The translations under genes were made by a program, and so were the position numbers. From contig NZ_BLJU01000022.1 of assembly GCF_009932725.1 (NCBI RefSeq), forward strand, positions 1-64,000: a stretch of 64,000 nucleotides of DNA. The letters run 5' to 3'. Source of the stretch: Pseudomonas yangonensis (GTDB taxonomy: Bacteria > Pseudomonadota > Gammaproteobacteria > Pseudomonadales > Pseudomonadaceae). Within the stretch, counting starts at the first letter, position 1, and each line of letters opens with the position of its first letter. The notes beneath the pieces were generated by a model, which saw nothing but the letters and a program-made list of their open reading frames with translations, was not told the origin of the DNA and made no database searches. This document shows positions 1-7,668 of this stretch, piece by piece.

Positions 1-19
1 TCGCTTCGGCGAGGCCTAA
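1..19 (-). other. Start of first gene cassette (cut by window edge)
   Basis: By the rules of attI1 x attC recombination, everything left of the G/TT cut in the attI1 core belongs to the first inserted cassette. Only about 19 bases are in the window. I do not recognise the cassette from this. Confidence 0.6.
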
Positions 20-85
20 CTTTGTTTTAGGGCGACTGCCCTGCTGCGTAACATCGTTGCTGCTCCATAACATCAAACATCGACC
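14..85 (-). other. attI1 recombination site of a class 1 integron
   Basis: Read on the minus strand, this is the conserved 5' segment of class 1 integrons ending in the core site GTTAGGC (plus-strand GCCTAAC at 14-20). Cassettes insert between G and TT of that core. Bases 1-19 therefore belong to the first cassette, which continues off the left edge; too little is visible to name it. The right limit of attI1 is approximate. Confidence 0.88.
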
Positions 86-126
86 CACGGCGTAACGCGC
101 TTGCTGCTTGGATGCCCGAGGCATAG

Positions 127-152
127 ACTGTACAAAAAAACAGTCATAACAA
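127..152 (-). promoter_or_regulatory. P2 secondary cassette promoter position, inactive spacing
   Basis: On the minus strand a TTGTTA -35 (147-152) and a TACAGT -10 (127-132) are separated by only 14 bases. Active P2 alleles carry an inserted GGG that makes the spacing 17. The insertion is absent, so P2 should be silent here and cassette expression should depend on Pc. Confidence 0.75.
128..143. promoter_or_regulatory. LexA box in the intI1 promoter
   Basis: CTG, ten bases, CAG (128-143) matches the LexA consensus and lies 12 bases ahead of the intI1 ATG. Class 1 integron integrases are known to be under SOS control through this site. Cassette shuffling should therefore rise on DNA damage, provided the host LexA recognises the box. 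Confidence 0.8.
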
Positions 153-155
153 GCC

Positions 156-1169
156 ATGAAAACCGCCACTGCGCCGTTACCACCGCTGCGTTCGGTCAAG
201 GTTCTGGACCAGTTGCGTGAGCGCATACGCTACTTGCATTACAGCTTACCAACCGAACAGGCTTATGTCCACTGGGTTCGTGCCTTCATCCGTTTCCACG
301 GTGTGCGTCACCCGGCAACCTTGGGCAGCAGCGAAGTCGAGGCATTTCTGTCCTGGCTGGCGAACGAGCGCAAGGTTTCGGTCTCCACGCATCGTCAGGC
401 ATTGGCGGCCTTGCTGTTCTTCTACGGCAAGGTGCTGTGCACGGATCTGCCCTGGCTTCAGGAGATCGGAAGACCTCGGCCGTCGCGGCGCTTGCCGGTG
501 GTGCTGACCCCGGATGAAGTGGTTCGCATCCTCGGTTTTCTGGAAGGCGAGCATCGTTTGTTCGCCCAGCTTCTGTATGGAACGGGCATGCGGATCAGTG
601 AGGGTTTGCAACTGCGGGTCAAGGATCTGGATTTCGATCACGGCACGATCATCGTGCGGGAGGGCAAGGGCTCCAAGGATCGGGCCTTGATGTTACCCGA
701 GAGCTTGGCACCCAGCCTGCGCGAGCAGCTGTCGCGTGCACGGGCATGGTGGCTGAAGGACCAGGCCGAGGGCCGCAGCGGCGTTGCGCTTCCCGACGCC
801 CTTGAGCGGAAGTATCCGCGCGCCGGGCATTCCTGGCCGTGGTTCTGGGTTTTTGCGCAGCACACGCATTCGACCGATCCACGGAGCGGTGTCGTGCGTC
901 GCCATCACATGTATGACCAGACCTTTCAGCGCGCCTTCAAACGTGCCGTAGAACAAGCAGGCATCACGAAGCCCGCCACACCGCACACCCTCCGCCACTC
1001 GTTCGCGACGGCCTTGCTCCGCAGCGGTTACGACATTCGAACCGTGCAGGATCTGCTCGGCCATTCCGACGTCTCTACGACGATGATTTACACGCATGTG
1101 CTGAAAGTTGGCGGTGCCGGAGTGCGCTCACCGCTTGATGCGCTGCCGCCCCTCACTAGTGAGAGGTAG
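156..1169 (+). CDS. intI1: Class 1 integron integrase IntI1
   Basis: Full-length 337-residue tyrosine recombinase that inserts and excises gene cassettes at attI1 and attC. The catalytic set is visible: Arg in GTGMRISEG (~146), HTLRH (~277-280), and LLGHSD followed by MIYTH (His ~303, Tyr ~312). The extra alpha-helical segment typical of integron integrases lies between them, around 190-220. Residues 32 and 39 are Pro and His, so this is the P32_H39 allele. Codon 32 is CCA; the same bases form the TGG of the extended -10 of Pc on the other strand, so promoter strength and integrase sequence are linked here. Transcription runs away from attI1 as expected. A LexA box precedes the start. The sequence is intact and should be functional, though the R32P-type change has been linked to lower recombination activity (from memory). 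Confidence 0.97.
   Translation: MKTATAPLPPLRSVKVLDQLRERIRYLHYSLPTEQAYVHWVRAFIRFHGVRHPATLGSSEVEAFLSWLANERKVSVSTHRQALAALLFFYGKVLCTDLPWLQEIGRPRPSRRLPVVLTPDEVVRILGFLEGEHRLFAQLLYGTGMRISEGLQLRVKDLDFDHGTIIVREGKGSKDRALMLPESLAPSLREQLSRARAWWLKDQAEGRSGVALPDALERKYPRAGHSWPWFWVFAQHTHSTDPRSGVVRRHHMYDQTFQRAFKRAVEQAGITKPATPHTLRHSFATALLRSGYDIRTVQDLLGHSDVSTTMIYTHVLKVGGAGVRSPLDALPPLTSER
243..271 (-). promoter_or_regulatory. Cassette promoter Pc, PcW type with TGN extended -10
   Basis: On the minus strand TGGACA (266-271) and TAAGCT (243-248) are 17 bases apart, which is the weak PcW configuration. The three bases just upstream of the -10 read TGG (249-251) instead of the usual TCG, creating a TGN extended -10 element known to raise PcW strength. 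The promoter lies inside intI1 and reads leftward through attI1 into the cassettes off the window edge. Confidence 0.88.
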
Positions 1170-1346
1170 GGCAGCGCAAGTCAATCCTGGCGGATTCACT
1201 ACCCCTGCGCGAAGGCCATCGGTGCCGCATCGAACGGCCGGTTGCGGAAAGTCCTCCCTGCGTCCGCTGATGGCCGGCAGCAGCCCGTCGTTGCCTGATG
1301 GATCCAACCCCTCCGCTGCTATAGTGCAGTCGGCTTCTGACGTTCA

Positions 1347-1371
1347 GTGCAGCCGTCTTCTGAAAACGACA
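1347..1371. repeat. IRi, 25-bp outer inverted repeat of the integron (Tn402 type)
   Basis: The 25 bases 1347-1371 match the class 1 integron initial inverted repeat; on the minus strand it starts TGTCGTTTTCAG. A related second copy, TGCAGTCGGCTTCTGAC, lies just inside at about 1325-1341 and resembles the additional TniA-binding repeats. The first five bases outside, ACGGC (1372-1376), are the candidate target duplication, to be matched at IRt beyond the left edge. Confidence 0.88.
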
Positions 1372-1549
1372 ACGGCCCTATCCAGACGCACGGGAGCCGG
1401 TTTTCAGGGTGTACGGATAGGGTATACCCTAACTGGATGTCAGGAAAGGCCGCGCCGCACCGTCAGAATAGAGTCTACTTTCATATTCTTTGACACCTGC
1501 TTGCCAAGGTCACAGATTTCAGCCTGACAAATTCAAGGCTTAGGGCGCA
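1372..1549. other. res resolution site and tnpR promoter region
   Basis: 178 bases lie between IRi and the tnpR start. In Tn21-subfamily transposons this position holds res, the three-subsite target of the resolvase and also the tnpR/tnpA promoter and autoregulatory region. A short dyad, GGGTATACCC (1418-1427), sits where a resolvase subsite could be. Tn402-type integrons are known to prefer res sites as targets, which explains the insertion here. Subsite limits are not resolved by eye, and res may be partly split by the insertion. Confidence 0.65.
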
Positions 1550-2164
1550 ATGGAACCAAAAACCAACGTAAGCCCTGCCGCCCATCCAGCCCATGGAGGC
1601 ATCTTGCAGGGACAACGCATCGGTTACGTCCGGGTCAGCAGTTACGACCAGAACCCGGAACGCCAACTTGAGCAGGTCGAGATCGGCAAGCTGTTCACCG
1701 ACAAAGCCTCGGGCAAGGACACCCAGCGTCCACAGCTGGAGGCCATGCTCGGTTTCGTCCGCGAAGGCGATACCGTGGTGGTGCACAGCATGGATCGCCT
1801 GGCACGAAACCTCGATGATTTGCGCCGCCTGGTGCAGAAGCTGACCAAGCGCGGTGTGCGCATCGAGTTCTTGAAGGAAGGCCTGGTGTTCACCGGCGAG
1901 GACTCGCCGATGGCCAACCTCATGTTGTCGGTCATGGGGGCCTTCGCCGAGTTCGAGCGCGCCCTGATCCGTGAGCGGCAGCGCGAAGGCATCGCCCTGG
2001 CCAAGCAGCGCGGCGCGTACCGGGGCCGCAAGAAGGCCCTGTCCGACGAGCAGGCTGCTACCCTGCGGCAGCGGGCGGCTGCCGGCGAGCCCAAGGCGCA
2101 GCTTGCCCGCGAGTTCAACATCAGCCGGGAAACCCTCTACCAGTACCTCCGCACGGACGACTGA
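1550..2164 (+). CDS. tnpR: Tn3-family serine resolvase TnpR
   Basis: 204-residue site-specific recombinase that resolves transposition cointegrates at res. The N-terminal resolvase fold starts at GQRIGYVRVSSYDQN (~20-34), with the catalytic Ser in RVSS. The conserved DRLARNLDDL helix region follows at ~80 and the GAFAEFERALIRERQREG hinge at ~130. A C-terminal HTH (~185-200, ISRETLYQYL) binds DNA. An N-terminal extension of about 18 residues precedes the core fold. Its stop is three bases from the tnpA start, so the two genes form a transposition operon. It appears intact. Confidence 0.95.
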   Translation: MEPKTNVSPAAHPAHGGILQGQRIGYVRVSSYDQNPERQLEQVEIGKLFTDKASGKDTQRPQLEAMLGFVREGDTVVVHSMDRLARNLDDLRRLVQKLTKRGVRIEFLKEGLVFTGEDSPMANLMLSVMGAFAEFERALIRERQREGIALAKQRGAYRGRKKALSDEQAATLRQRAAAGEPKAQLAREFNISRETLYQYLRTDD

Positions 2165-2167
2165 TAC

Positions 2168-5134
2168 ATGCCGCGTCGCTTGATCCTCTCGGCCACGGAG
2201 CGGGACACCCTGCTTGCGTTGCCGGAAAGCCAGGATGACCTGATCCGCTACTACACCTTCAACGATTCCGACCTGTCGCTGATCCGTCAGCGGCGCGGCG
2301 ACGCCAACCGCCTGGGCTTCGCGGTGCAGCTCTGCCTGCTGCGCTACCCCGGCTATGCGCTGGGCACCGACAGCGAGCTGCCCGAGCCGGTCATCCTGTG
2401 GGTGGCCAAGCAGGTTCAGGCCGAGCCGGCGAGCTGGGCGAAGTACGGCGAGCGGGACGTGACTCGCCGCGAGCACGCCCAGGAACTGCGCACCTACCTG
2501 CAACTGGCTCCATTCGGCCTGTCGGACTTCCGCGTCCTGGTGCGCGAATTGACCGAGCTGGCCCAGCAAACCGACAAGAGCTTGCTGCTGGCCGGTCAGG
2601 CGCTGGAGAGCCTGCGGCAGAAGCGGCGCATCCTGCCGGCGCTGAGCGTGATCGACCGGGCCTGCTCGGAGGCCATTGCGCGGGCCAATCGGCGGGTCTA
2701 CCGCGCCCTGGTCGAACCACTCACGGACTCGCATCGGGCCAAGCTGGACGAGCTGTTGAAGCTCAAGGCCGGCAGCAGCATCACCTGGTTGACCTGGCTG
2801 CGACAGGCACCGCTGAAACCCAACTCCCGGCACATGCTTGAACACATCGAGCGGCTGAAGACATTTCAGCTGGTGGACTTGCCCGAAGGCCTGGGCCGGC
2901 ACATCCACCAGAACCGCCTGCTCAAGCTGGCCCGCGAGGGTGGGCAGATGACGCCCAAAGACCTCGGTAAGTTCGAGCCGCAGCGCCGCTACGCGACCCT
3001 GGCCGCCGTGGTGCTGGAGAGCACCGCGACCGTGATCGATGAGCTGGTCGATCTGCATGACCGCATCCTGGTCAAGCTGTTCAGCGGCGCGAAGCACAAG
3101 CATCAGCAGCAGTTCCAGAAGCAGGGCAAGGCGATCAACGACAAGGTGCGCCTGTACTCCAGGATCGGCCAGGCGCTGCTGGAAGCGAAGGAAAGCGGCA
3201 GCGACCCCTATGCCGCCATCGAGGCGGTGATTCCCTGGGACGAGTTCACCGAGAGCGTCAGCGAGGCCGAGCTGCTGGCCCGGCCGGAAGGCTTCGACCA
3301 CCTGCACCTGGTCGGCGAGAACTTCGCCACCCTGCGCCGTTACACGCCGGCCTTGCTGGAGGTGCTGGAACTGCGCGCCGCGCCGGCCGCGCAAGGCGTG
3401 CTGGCAGCCGTGCAGACCCTGCGTGAGATGAACGCCGACAACCTGCGCAAGGTGCCGGCCGATGCACCCACGGCCTTCATCAAGCCGCGCTGGAAGCCGC
3501 TGGTGATCACCCCGGAAGGCCTCGACCGGAAATTCTACGAAATCTGCGCCCTGTCCGAGCTGAAGAACGCCCTGCGCTCCGGCGACATCTGGGTCAAGGG
3601 CTCGCGGCAGTTCCGCGACTTCGACGACTACCTGCTGCCGGCCGAGAAGTTCGCCGCACTCAAGCGCGAGCAGGCCCTGCCCCTGGCGATCAACCCGAAC
3701 AGCGACCAGTACCTGGAAGAGCGTTTGCAGCTGCTGGACGAGCAGTTGGCCACCGTCACCCGCCTGGCCAAGGACAACGAGCTGCCCGATGCCATCCTCA
3801 CCGAGTCAGGGCTGAAAATCACCCCGCTGGATGCGGCGGTGCCGGATCGGGCGCAGGCGCTGATCGACCAAACCAGCCAGTTACTGCCGCGCATCAAGAT
3901 CACCGAACTGCTGATGGACGTGGACGACTGGACGGGCTTCAGCCGCCACTTCACCCACTTGAAGGACGGGGCCGAGGCCAAAGACAGGACGTTGCTGCTG
4001 TCCGCAATCCTCGGTGATGCGATCAACCTCGGGCTGACCAAGATGGCCGAGTCGAGCCCCGGCCTGACCTACGCCAAGCTGTCCTGGCTGCAAGCCTGGC
4101 ACATCCGCGACGAAACCTATTCGGCGGCCTTGGCCGAGCTGGTCAACCACCAGTATCGCCACGCCTTTGCCGCCCACTGGGGCGACGGCACCACCTCATC
4201 CTCCGATGGCCAGCGTTTCCGGGCTGGCGGCCGGGGCGAGAGCACCGGACACGTCAACCCGAAGTACGGCAGTGAGCCGGGACGGCTGTTCTACACCCAT
4301 ATCTCCGACCAGTACGCGCCGTTCAGCACCCGCGTGGTGAATGTCGGCGTGCGCGATTCCACCTATGTGCTCGACGGCCTGCTGTACCACGAGTCCGACC
4401 TGCGGATCGAGGAGCACTACACCGACACGGCCGGCTTCACCGATCACGTCTTCGCCCTGATGCACCTGCTGGGCTTCCGTTTCGCGCCGCGCATCCGCGA
4501 CCTCGGCGAAACCAAGCTGTACGTGCCGCAGGGCGTGCAGACCTACCCGACGCTGCGGCCGCTGATCGGCGGCACCCTGAACATCAAGCACGTCCGCGCC
4601 CATTGGGACGACATCCTGCGCCTGGCCAGCTCGATCAAACAGGGCACCGTCACTGCCTCGCTGATGCTGCGCAAGCTCGGCAGCTATCCGCGCCAGAACG
4701 GCCTGGCCGTGGCCCTGCGCGAGCTGGGCCGGATCGAACGCACGCTGTTCATCCTAGACTGGCTGCAAAGTGTTGAGCTGCGCCGCCGCGTGCATGCCGG
4801 CCTGAACAAAGGTGAGGCGCGCAACTCGCTGGCCAGGGCGGTGTTCTTCAACCGCCTTGGGGAAATCAGGGATCGGAGCTTCGAGCAGCAGCGCTACCGG
4901 GCCAGCGGCCTCAACCTGGTGACGGCGGCTATCGTGCTGTGGAACACGGTGTACCTGGAGCGCGCCACCCAGGGGTTGGTCGAGGCCGGCAAGCCGGTGG
5001 ACGGCGAGCTGCTGCAATTCCTGTCGCCGCTGGGCTGGGAGCACATCAACCTCACCGGCGATTACGTCTGGCGGCAGAGCCGCAGACTGGAAGACGGGAA
5101 GTTTCGGCCCCTACGGATGCCCGGAAAACCTTAG
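2168..5134 (+). CDS. tnpA: Tn3-family transposase TnpA, Tn21 subfamily
   Basis: 988-residue replicative transposase, the usual length for the Tn21/Tn501/Tn1721 group. The DDE catalytic residues lie in recognisable blocks: HWGDGTTSSSDGQ (first Asp, ~675), YTDTAGFTDHVF (second Asp, ~750) and GLNKGEARNSLARAVFFNR (Glu, ~880). The N-terminal region binds the 38-bp terminal repeats. It is directly downstream of tnpR (three-base gap), and its stop codon lies inside the right inverted repeat, as is normal in this subfamily. No frameshift is seen, so the transposon should be able to move if its left repeat, off the window, is intact. A shared origin with Tn1403-like elements is possible but was not checked. 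Confidence 0.96.
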   Translation: MPRRLILSATERDTLLALPESQDDLIRYYTFNDSDLSLIRQRRGDANRLGFAVQLCLLRYPGYALGTDSELPEPVILWVAKQVQAEPASWAKYGERDVTRREHAQELRTYLQLAPFGLSDFRVLVRELTELAQQTDKSLLLAGQALESLRQKRRILPALSVIDRACSEAIARANRRVYRALVEPLTDSHRAKLDELLKLKAGSSITWLTWLRQAPLKPNSRHMLEHIERLKTFQLVDLPEGLGRHIHQNRLLKLAREGGQMTPKDLGKFEPQRRYATLAAVVLESTATVIDELVDLHDRILVKLFSGAKHKHQQQFQKQGKAINDKVRLYSRIGQALLEAKESGSDPYAAIEAVIPWDEFTESVSEAELLARPEGFDHLHLVGENFATLRRYTPALLEVLELRAAPAAQGVLAAVQTLREMNADNLRKVPADAPTAFIKPRWKPLVITPEGLDRKFYEICALSELKNALRSGDIWVKGSRQFRDFDDYLLPAEKFAALKREQALPLAINPNSDQYLEERLQLLDEQLATVTRLAKDNELPDAILTESGLKITPLDAAVPDRAQALIDQTSQLLPRIKITELLMDVDDWTGFSRHFTHLKDGAEAKDRTLLLSAILGDAINLGLTKMAESSPGLTYAKLSWLQAWHIRDETYSAALAELVNHQYRHAFAAHWGDGTTSSSDGQRFRAGGRGESTGHVNPKYGSEPGRLFYTHISDQYAPFSTRVVNVGVRDSTYVLDGLLYHESDLRIEEHYTDTAGFTDHVFALMHLLGFRFAPRIRDLGETKLYVPQGVQTYPTLRPLIGGTLNIKHVRAHWDDILRLASSIKQGTVTASLMLRKLGSYPRQNGLAVALRELGRIERTLFILDWLQSVELRRRVHAGLNKGEARNSLARAVFFNRLGEIRDRSFEQQRYRASGLNLVTAAIVLWNTVYLERATQGLVEAGKPVDGELLQFLSPLGWEHINLTGDYVWRQSRRLEDGKFRPLRMPGKP

Positions 5135-5167
5135 CGTACGATTTTTTCCGAATTCTGCGAGCCCCCC
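5130..5167. repeat. 38-bp right terminal inverted repeat of the Tn21-type transposon
   Basis: On the minus strand it begins GGGGGG, continues with the conserved CAGAATTCGG block and ends CGTACGCTAAG. It overlaps the last codons of tnpA. The five bases just outside, AGGTA (5168-5172), are the candidate target duplication; the partner copy is outside the window. Confidence 0.88.
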
Positions 5168-5240
5168 AGGTAGAAACCTCAGCATTCGTAATCGCTACTA
5201 GTTGGATTCATTGACACTTGAGGGATGGCAGCATCTCTCT

Positions 5241-5275
5241 TTTGATTAAAGAAGGATTAAAAAAGGATTAGAGCA
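5241..5275. other. AT-rich segment of the plasmid origin (candidate duplex unwinding element)
   Basis: This tract carries GATTAAA and then two AAGGATTA-type copies in tandem. Such AT-rich direct repeats next to iterons and DnaA boxes are the usual melting region of iteron-plasmid origins. The role is inferred from position and composition. Confidence 0.6.
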
Positions 5276-5330
5276 TTTCTACCAACCCGCCCCACCCCTT
5301 ACAGCACAAGGCGTACAGCCTAATTTGCGC

Positions 5331-5339
5331 TGTGGATAG
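5331..5339 (-). promoter_or_regulatory. DnaA box, one mismatch
   Basis: TGTGGATAG on the plus strand reads CTATCCACA on the minus strand, one base from the DnaA consensus TTATCCACA. It directly abuts the first iteron. Confidence 0.55.
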
Positions 5340-5340
5340 C

Positions 5341-5443
5341 GTGCATCGTATCCCATGTTTTCGTGCACCATATCCCACATTCCCGTGCATCGCATCCCAC
5401 AGCGAGTGCACCGTATCCCATGGCCCAGTGCATCGTATCCCAC
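5341..5443 (+). repeat. Five 16-bp iterons of the plasmid origin (oriV)
   Basis: Five direct copies start at 5341, 5363, 5385, 5406 and 5428, so the period is 22, 22, 21 and 22 bases, about two helical turns. The consensus is GTGCAYCGTATCCCAY with at most two changes per copy. This is the layout of initiator-binding iterons in RK2-like origins. The array lies between DnaA boxes and just downstream of the initiator gene. Confidence 0.92.
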
Positions 5444-5457
5444 GTCCAAAAGCTGGC

Positions 5458-5466
5458 TTATCCACA
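5458..5466 (+). promoter_or_regulatory. Perfect DnaA box overlapping the initiator stop codon
   Basis: TTATCCACA is an exact consensus DnaA box. Its first three bases are the complement of the TAA stop of the replication initiator gene. Confidence 0.7.
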
Positions 5467-6327
5467 GGCACGCCTATCTCTTTTTCTCTTGGCCAAGTGA
5501 CGCTGTTGGCTTGGTGTTGGTTTACGCGTCACGCATACACGCTGGCCACTGAAAAACCACGAAACCAGGGCACCAATTGAAACAAGCTCATCAAGCGCCT
5601 TAGCTAGCTGCCGCTTGAAGCTGCCTGGATGGGAGTTGGTACTGCCACTCAGCTTTTGAACCGTTTCAATAGCAAGCGGGAACGGTTCAGCATGGCTGCA
5701 AAACCAACCATGAAGCCAAAGGGCCAGTGGTTTCCGACGCAGGCGAACACGTTCCTCCCAGTCGATCTGAGTCCAACCAGCCATGTATAACGCCTCAAGA
5801 CGTGACTCTAGCTCTATGGCATACATGCCAGACCTCTCATCTCCTGCTCCCTTGAGCAGCGCTCCAAAGTACGTGAAACCACCCAATTTCATTTCAATCA
5901 TTGCACCACCGAGCCGGATCAGTGTCTCTCTCAACCATAGTCGGTCACTCGTTCCCGTAGAGCGCTTCAATGCCCTCAGTATCTGGAGCTCGGTGAATTG
6001 AACTTGATTACCAATACGATGGTGGCGCGCTAGATGGATTACTGTTTCCCACACATCCAAATCCGATTGATCTAGCTGCCAGCCAGAAAAACGGATTTCG
6101 ACCCCATCGACAGTAGCTAGCAGTTCGCGATTTAAAGCCTGACGCCCCTTGCCTTGTATTCCTGCAAATAAAGCGCATCGTAGCCAAGCATTGGGAACGC
6201 CCCTGGTAGCCTCTGGCCACAAAGGGAGCTGTACTGGCAGGCGCGCAGTCTGCGGAGACTTGGAGCGAATTTTTTGTATGCGGGCATCAAATGCACCAGG
6301 AAGATCAGGAGGACAACCAATGCTCAT
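5458..6327 (-). CDS. trfA: TrfA-type plasmid replication initiator
   Basis: About 289 residues, resembling TrfA, the initiator of IncP (RK2) plasmids. It binds iterons, opens the origin and recruits the host helicase. Recognisable TrfA features are an N-terminal block LPLWPEATRGVPNAWLRCALFAG, a central FSGWQLDQSDLDVWETVIHLAR segment (first winged helix) and KPLALWLHGWFCSHAEPFPL near residue 210 (second winged helix). The five iterons lie just beyond its 3' end. An in-frame TTG at 6333 is an alternative start. I prefer the ATG at 6327, six bases after the upstream HTH gene's stop at 6330-6332, which suggests translational coupling. The gene is intact, so the replicon could still be active in the chromosome. 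Confidence 0.88.
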   Translation of the reverse strand: MSIGCPPDLPGAFDARIQKIRSKSPQTARLPVQLPLWPEATRGVPNAWLRCALFAGIQGKGRQALNRELLATVDGVEIRFSGWQLDQSDLDVWETVIHLARHHRIGNQVQFTELQILRALKRSTGTSDRLWLRETLIRLGGAMIEMKLGGFTYFGALLKGAGDERSGMYAIELESRLEALYMAGWTQIDWEERVRLRRKPLALWLHGWFCSHAEPFPLAIETVQKLSGSTNSHPGSFKRQLAKALDELVSIGALVSWFFSGQRVCVTRKPTPSQQRHLAKRKRDRRACG

Positions 6328-6329
6328 GA

Positions 6330-6656
6330 TCAAGCACCAGCAGCGGCATTTCTGCTCTGGACTCCCGATGAAAGCAAAGCGATCTTCTGCTTCTTTATCT
6401 GCTGCGACTTTCTAGGCCTGCCTGGCTTGGAATGGCTAGCTTCAGCAGTAACTGAGGCAGCTACGTCAATAGAACCTGACACATGATCGGCCAACCAGCG
6501 CTCTACATCTTCTACGCGCCAAAGAAGTCGCTTGGTGCCAGGCAACCGGCAGATTGGAGGCAAAGATTGTGGGTTGCGCGTGACGTCACTGCGAATACTA
6601 GTGACAGATTTATGGATGTATCCAGAAAGATCATCCACGGTAAGCAGGGCTTTCAT
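6330..6656 (-). CDS. Small HTH DNA-binding protein upstream of trfA
   Basis: 108 residues. The first 60 form a helix-turn-helix of the AlpA/excisionase kind, with LTVDDLSGYIHKSVTSIRSDV followed by a WRVEDVERWL segment. The tail (~75-95) is basic, rich in Lys and Arg (KPGRPRKSQQIKKQK). A GGAG sits eight bases before the ATG. It is co-transcribed with trfA. A role as copy-number regulator or accessory initiator is plausible from position; none is shown by the sequence. Confidence 0.75.
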   Translation of the reverse strand: MKALLTVDDLSGYIHKSVTSIRSDVTRNPQSLPPICRLPGTKRLLWRVEDVERWLADHVSGSIDVAASVTAEASHSKPGRPRKSQQIKKQKIALLSSGVQSRNAAAGA

Positions 6657-6870
6657 CCTTACGACTCCTTACCAAGCTTTAACGGCCTTGGCGTGCATTG
6701 ATTGGCTCGAATGCACACAGGTTCTCGGGTTGCTTACCCTGCTTGTAGGTGAATAGTTGACGATTTTTTTACCTTGACTGATGCTGCGTATAGCTGAAAA
6801 GCGATGCTCATTGCTAACAAATGCAAAAAACCGCTTAGCAACGCATATGCAAGGTGAGTCCAGCCCTCTC

Positions 6871-7668
6871 TTAAACCAGGCAAGCGCGCTTTAGCAACTC
6901 CTGTACCAAGCGCTCCCGACTTTGTACCGAGCACCGTTTCATATAACAATCAAGAACCACAGTATAAATAGCCCCGCCAGCCATAAAAGAAAAACCCAAC
7001 ATCACAATAACCAAAACACTCATCATTACAGCAAAAACCGCAATCCCCAGATAATTACCGGCATTCGACTCAATACCCTCCATCAGCCCTTGAGCCTCAA
7101 ACAAAGAAGAACGAAGCACCGCCATCAGCAAACCTAACAATGGAGGTATTAGCGAAATCTTCAACAACGGCCTAACACTAAAAAACCCTGAAAATATACG
7201 ATCCCCTAAATACAGAGCTGCCTGCCTGGATTTAGAATTCAGCTCACGCACCTCACTCAAAGACTTCACTAAATCTAAATATTTATTAGCCGGCACTCGC
7301 AGCTCTCGCCCCAGCCAATTGGTTTTATATAGATCGATATTTTTTCTTTGGTAGGAAATACCGTCCCCCAGCAACCGTGCATACCGTATACGCTGTTCCC
7401 TAGCTAGAGGGTCGTATAATCCTAGCCATAAAAGCATCCCCGCGACTTCAAACACCAGCACGGGAATTAGGTACAACAGCTGGTTTAGCCAGCCGGTACC
7501 AGTAGCCCAAGCGTAAGGTACAAAACTTATCAGCATGCCTGCGAAGCAATAGAGCGCAACGCGGAGCTGCCAGCTGCGAAGTCCTTTCCAGGTGAAGCTG
7601 TAGTGAAAAACCTGTGCATACCGCAAAGCCAATTCATCGAACTCACGCAAAGTGATCCCGCTCACCAT
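6871..7668 (-). CDS. Membrane protein of unknown function (AT-rich cargo)
   Basis: 265 residues with about four transmembrane segments: ~32-55, ~60-85, ~170-192 and ~210-240, the last long enough to hold two. A soluble stretch of ~80 residues between the second and third pairs carries charged helices (YARLLGDGISYQRKNIDLYK). I do not recognise a family. Base composition is clearly AT-richer than the chromosome, and rare codons such as ATA and CTA are common, which suggests a foreign origin. It lies between the replicon and the chromosomal junction, so it is cargo of the mobile region. A TrfA-plasmid accessory gene is one possibility. Confidence 0.7.
   Translation of the reverse strand: MVSGITLREFDELALRYAQVFHYSFTWKGLRSWQLRVALYCFAGMLISFVPYAWATGTGWLNQLLYLIPVLVFEVAGMLLWLGLYDPLAREQRIRYARLLGDGISYQRKNIDLYKTNWLGRELRVPANKYLDLVKSLSEVRELNSKSRQAALYLGDRIFSGFFSVRPLLKISLIPPLLGLLMAVLRSSLFEAQGLMEGIESNAGNYLGIAVFAVMMSVLVIVMLGFSFMAGGAIYTVVLDCYMKRCSVQSRERLVQELLKRACLV

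Noticed and set aside
1481..3394. 637-codon open frame on the minus strand across tnpR and tnpA
   Set aside because: It is antisense to two intact transposition genes; long antisense frames are expected in GC-rich DNA and its product is low-complexity.
5341..5443. Regularly spaced repeats that could be read as a short CRISPR array
   Set aside because: Repeat is 16 bases and spacers only 5-6 bases with a helical 21-22 base period; they sit at a plasmid initiator gene and DnaA boxes, so they are iterons.
5332..5580. Short open frames on both strands across the iterons
   Set aside because: They simply read through the repeats, lack ribosome sites and have repetitive products.
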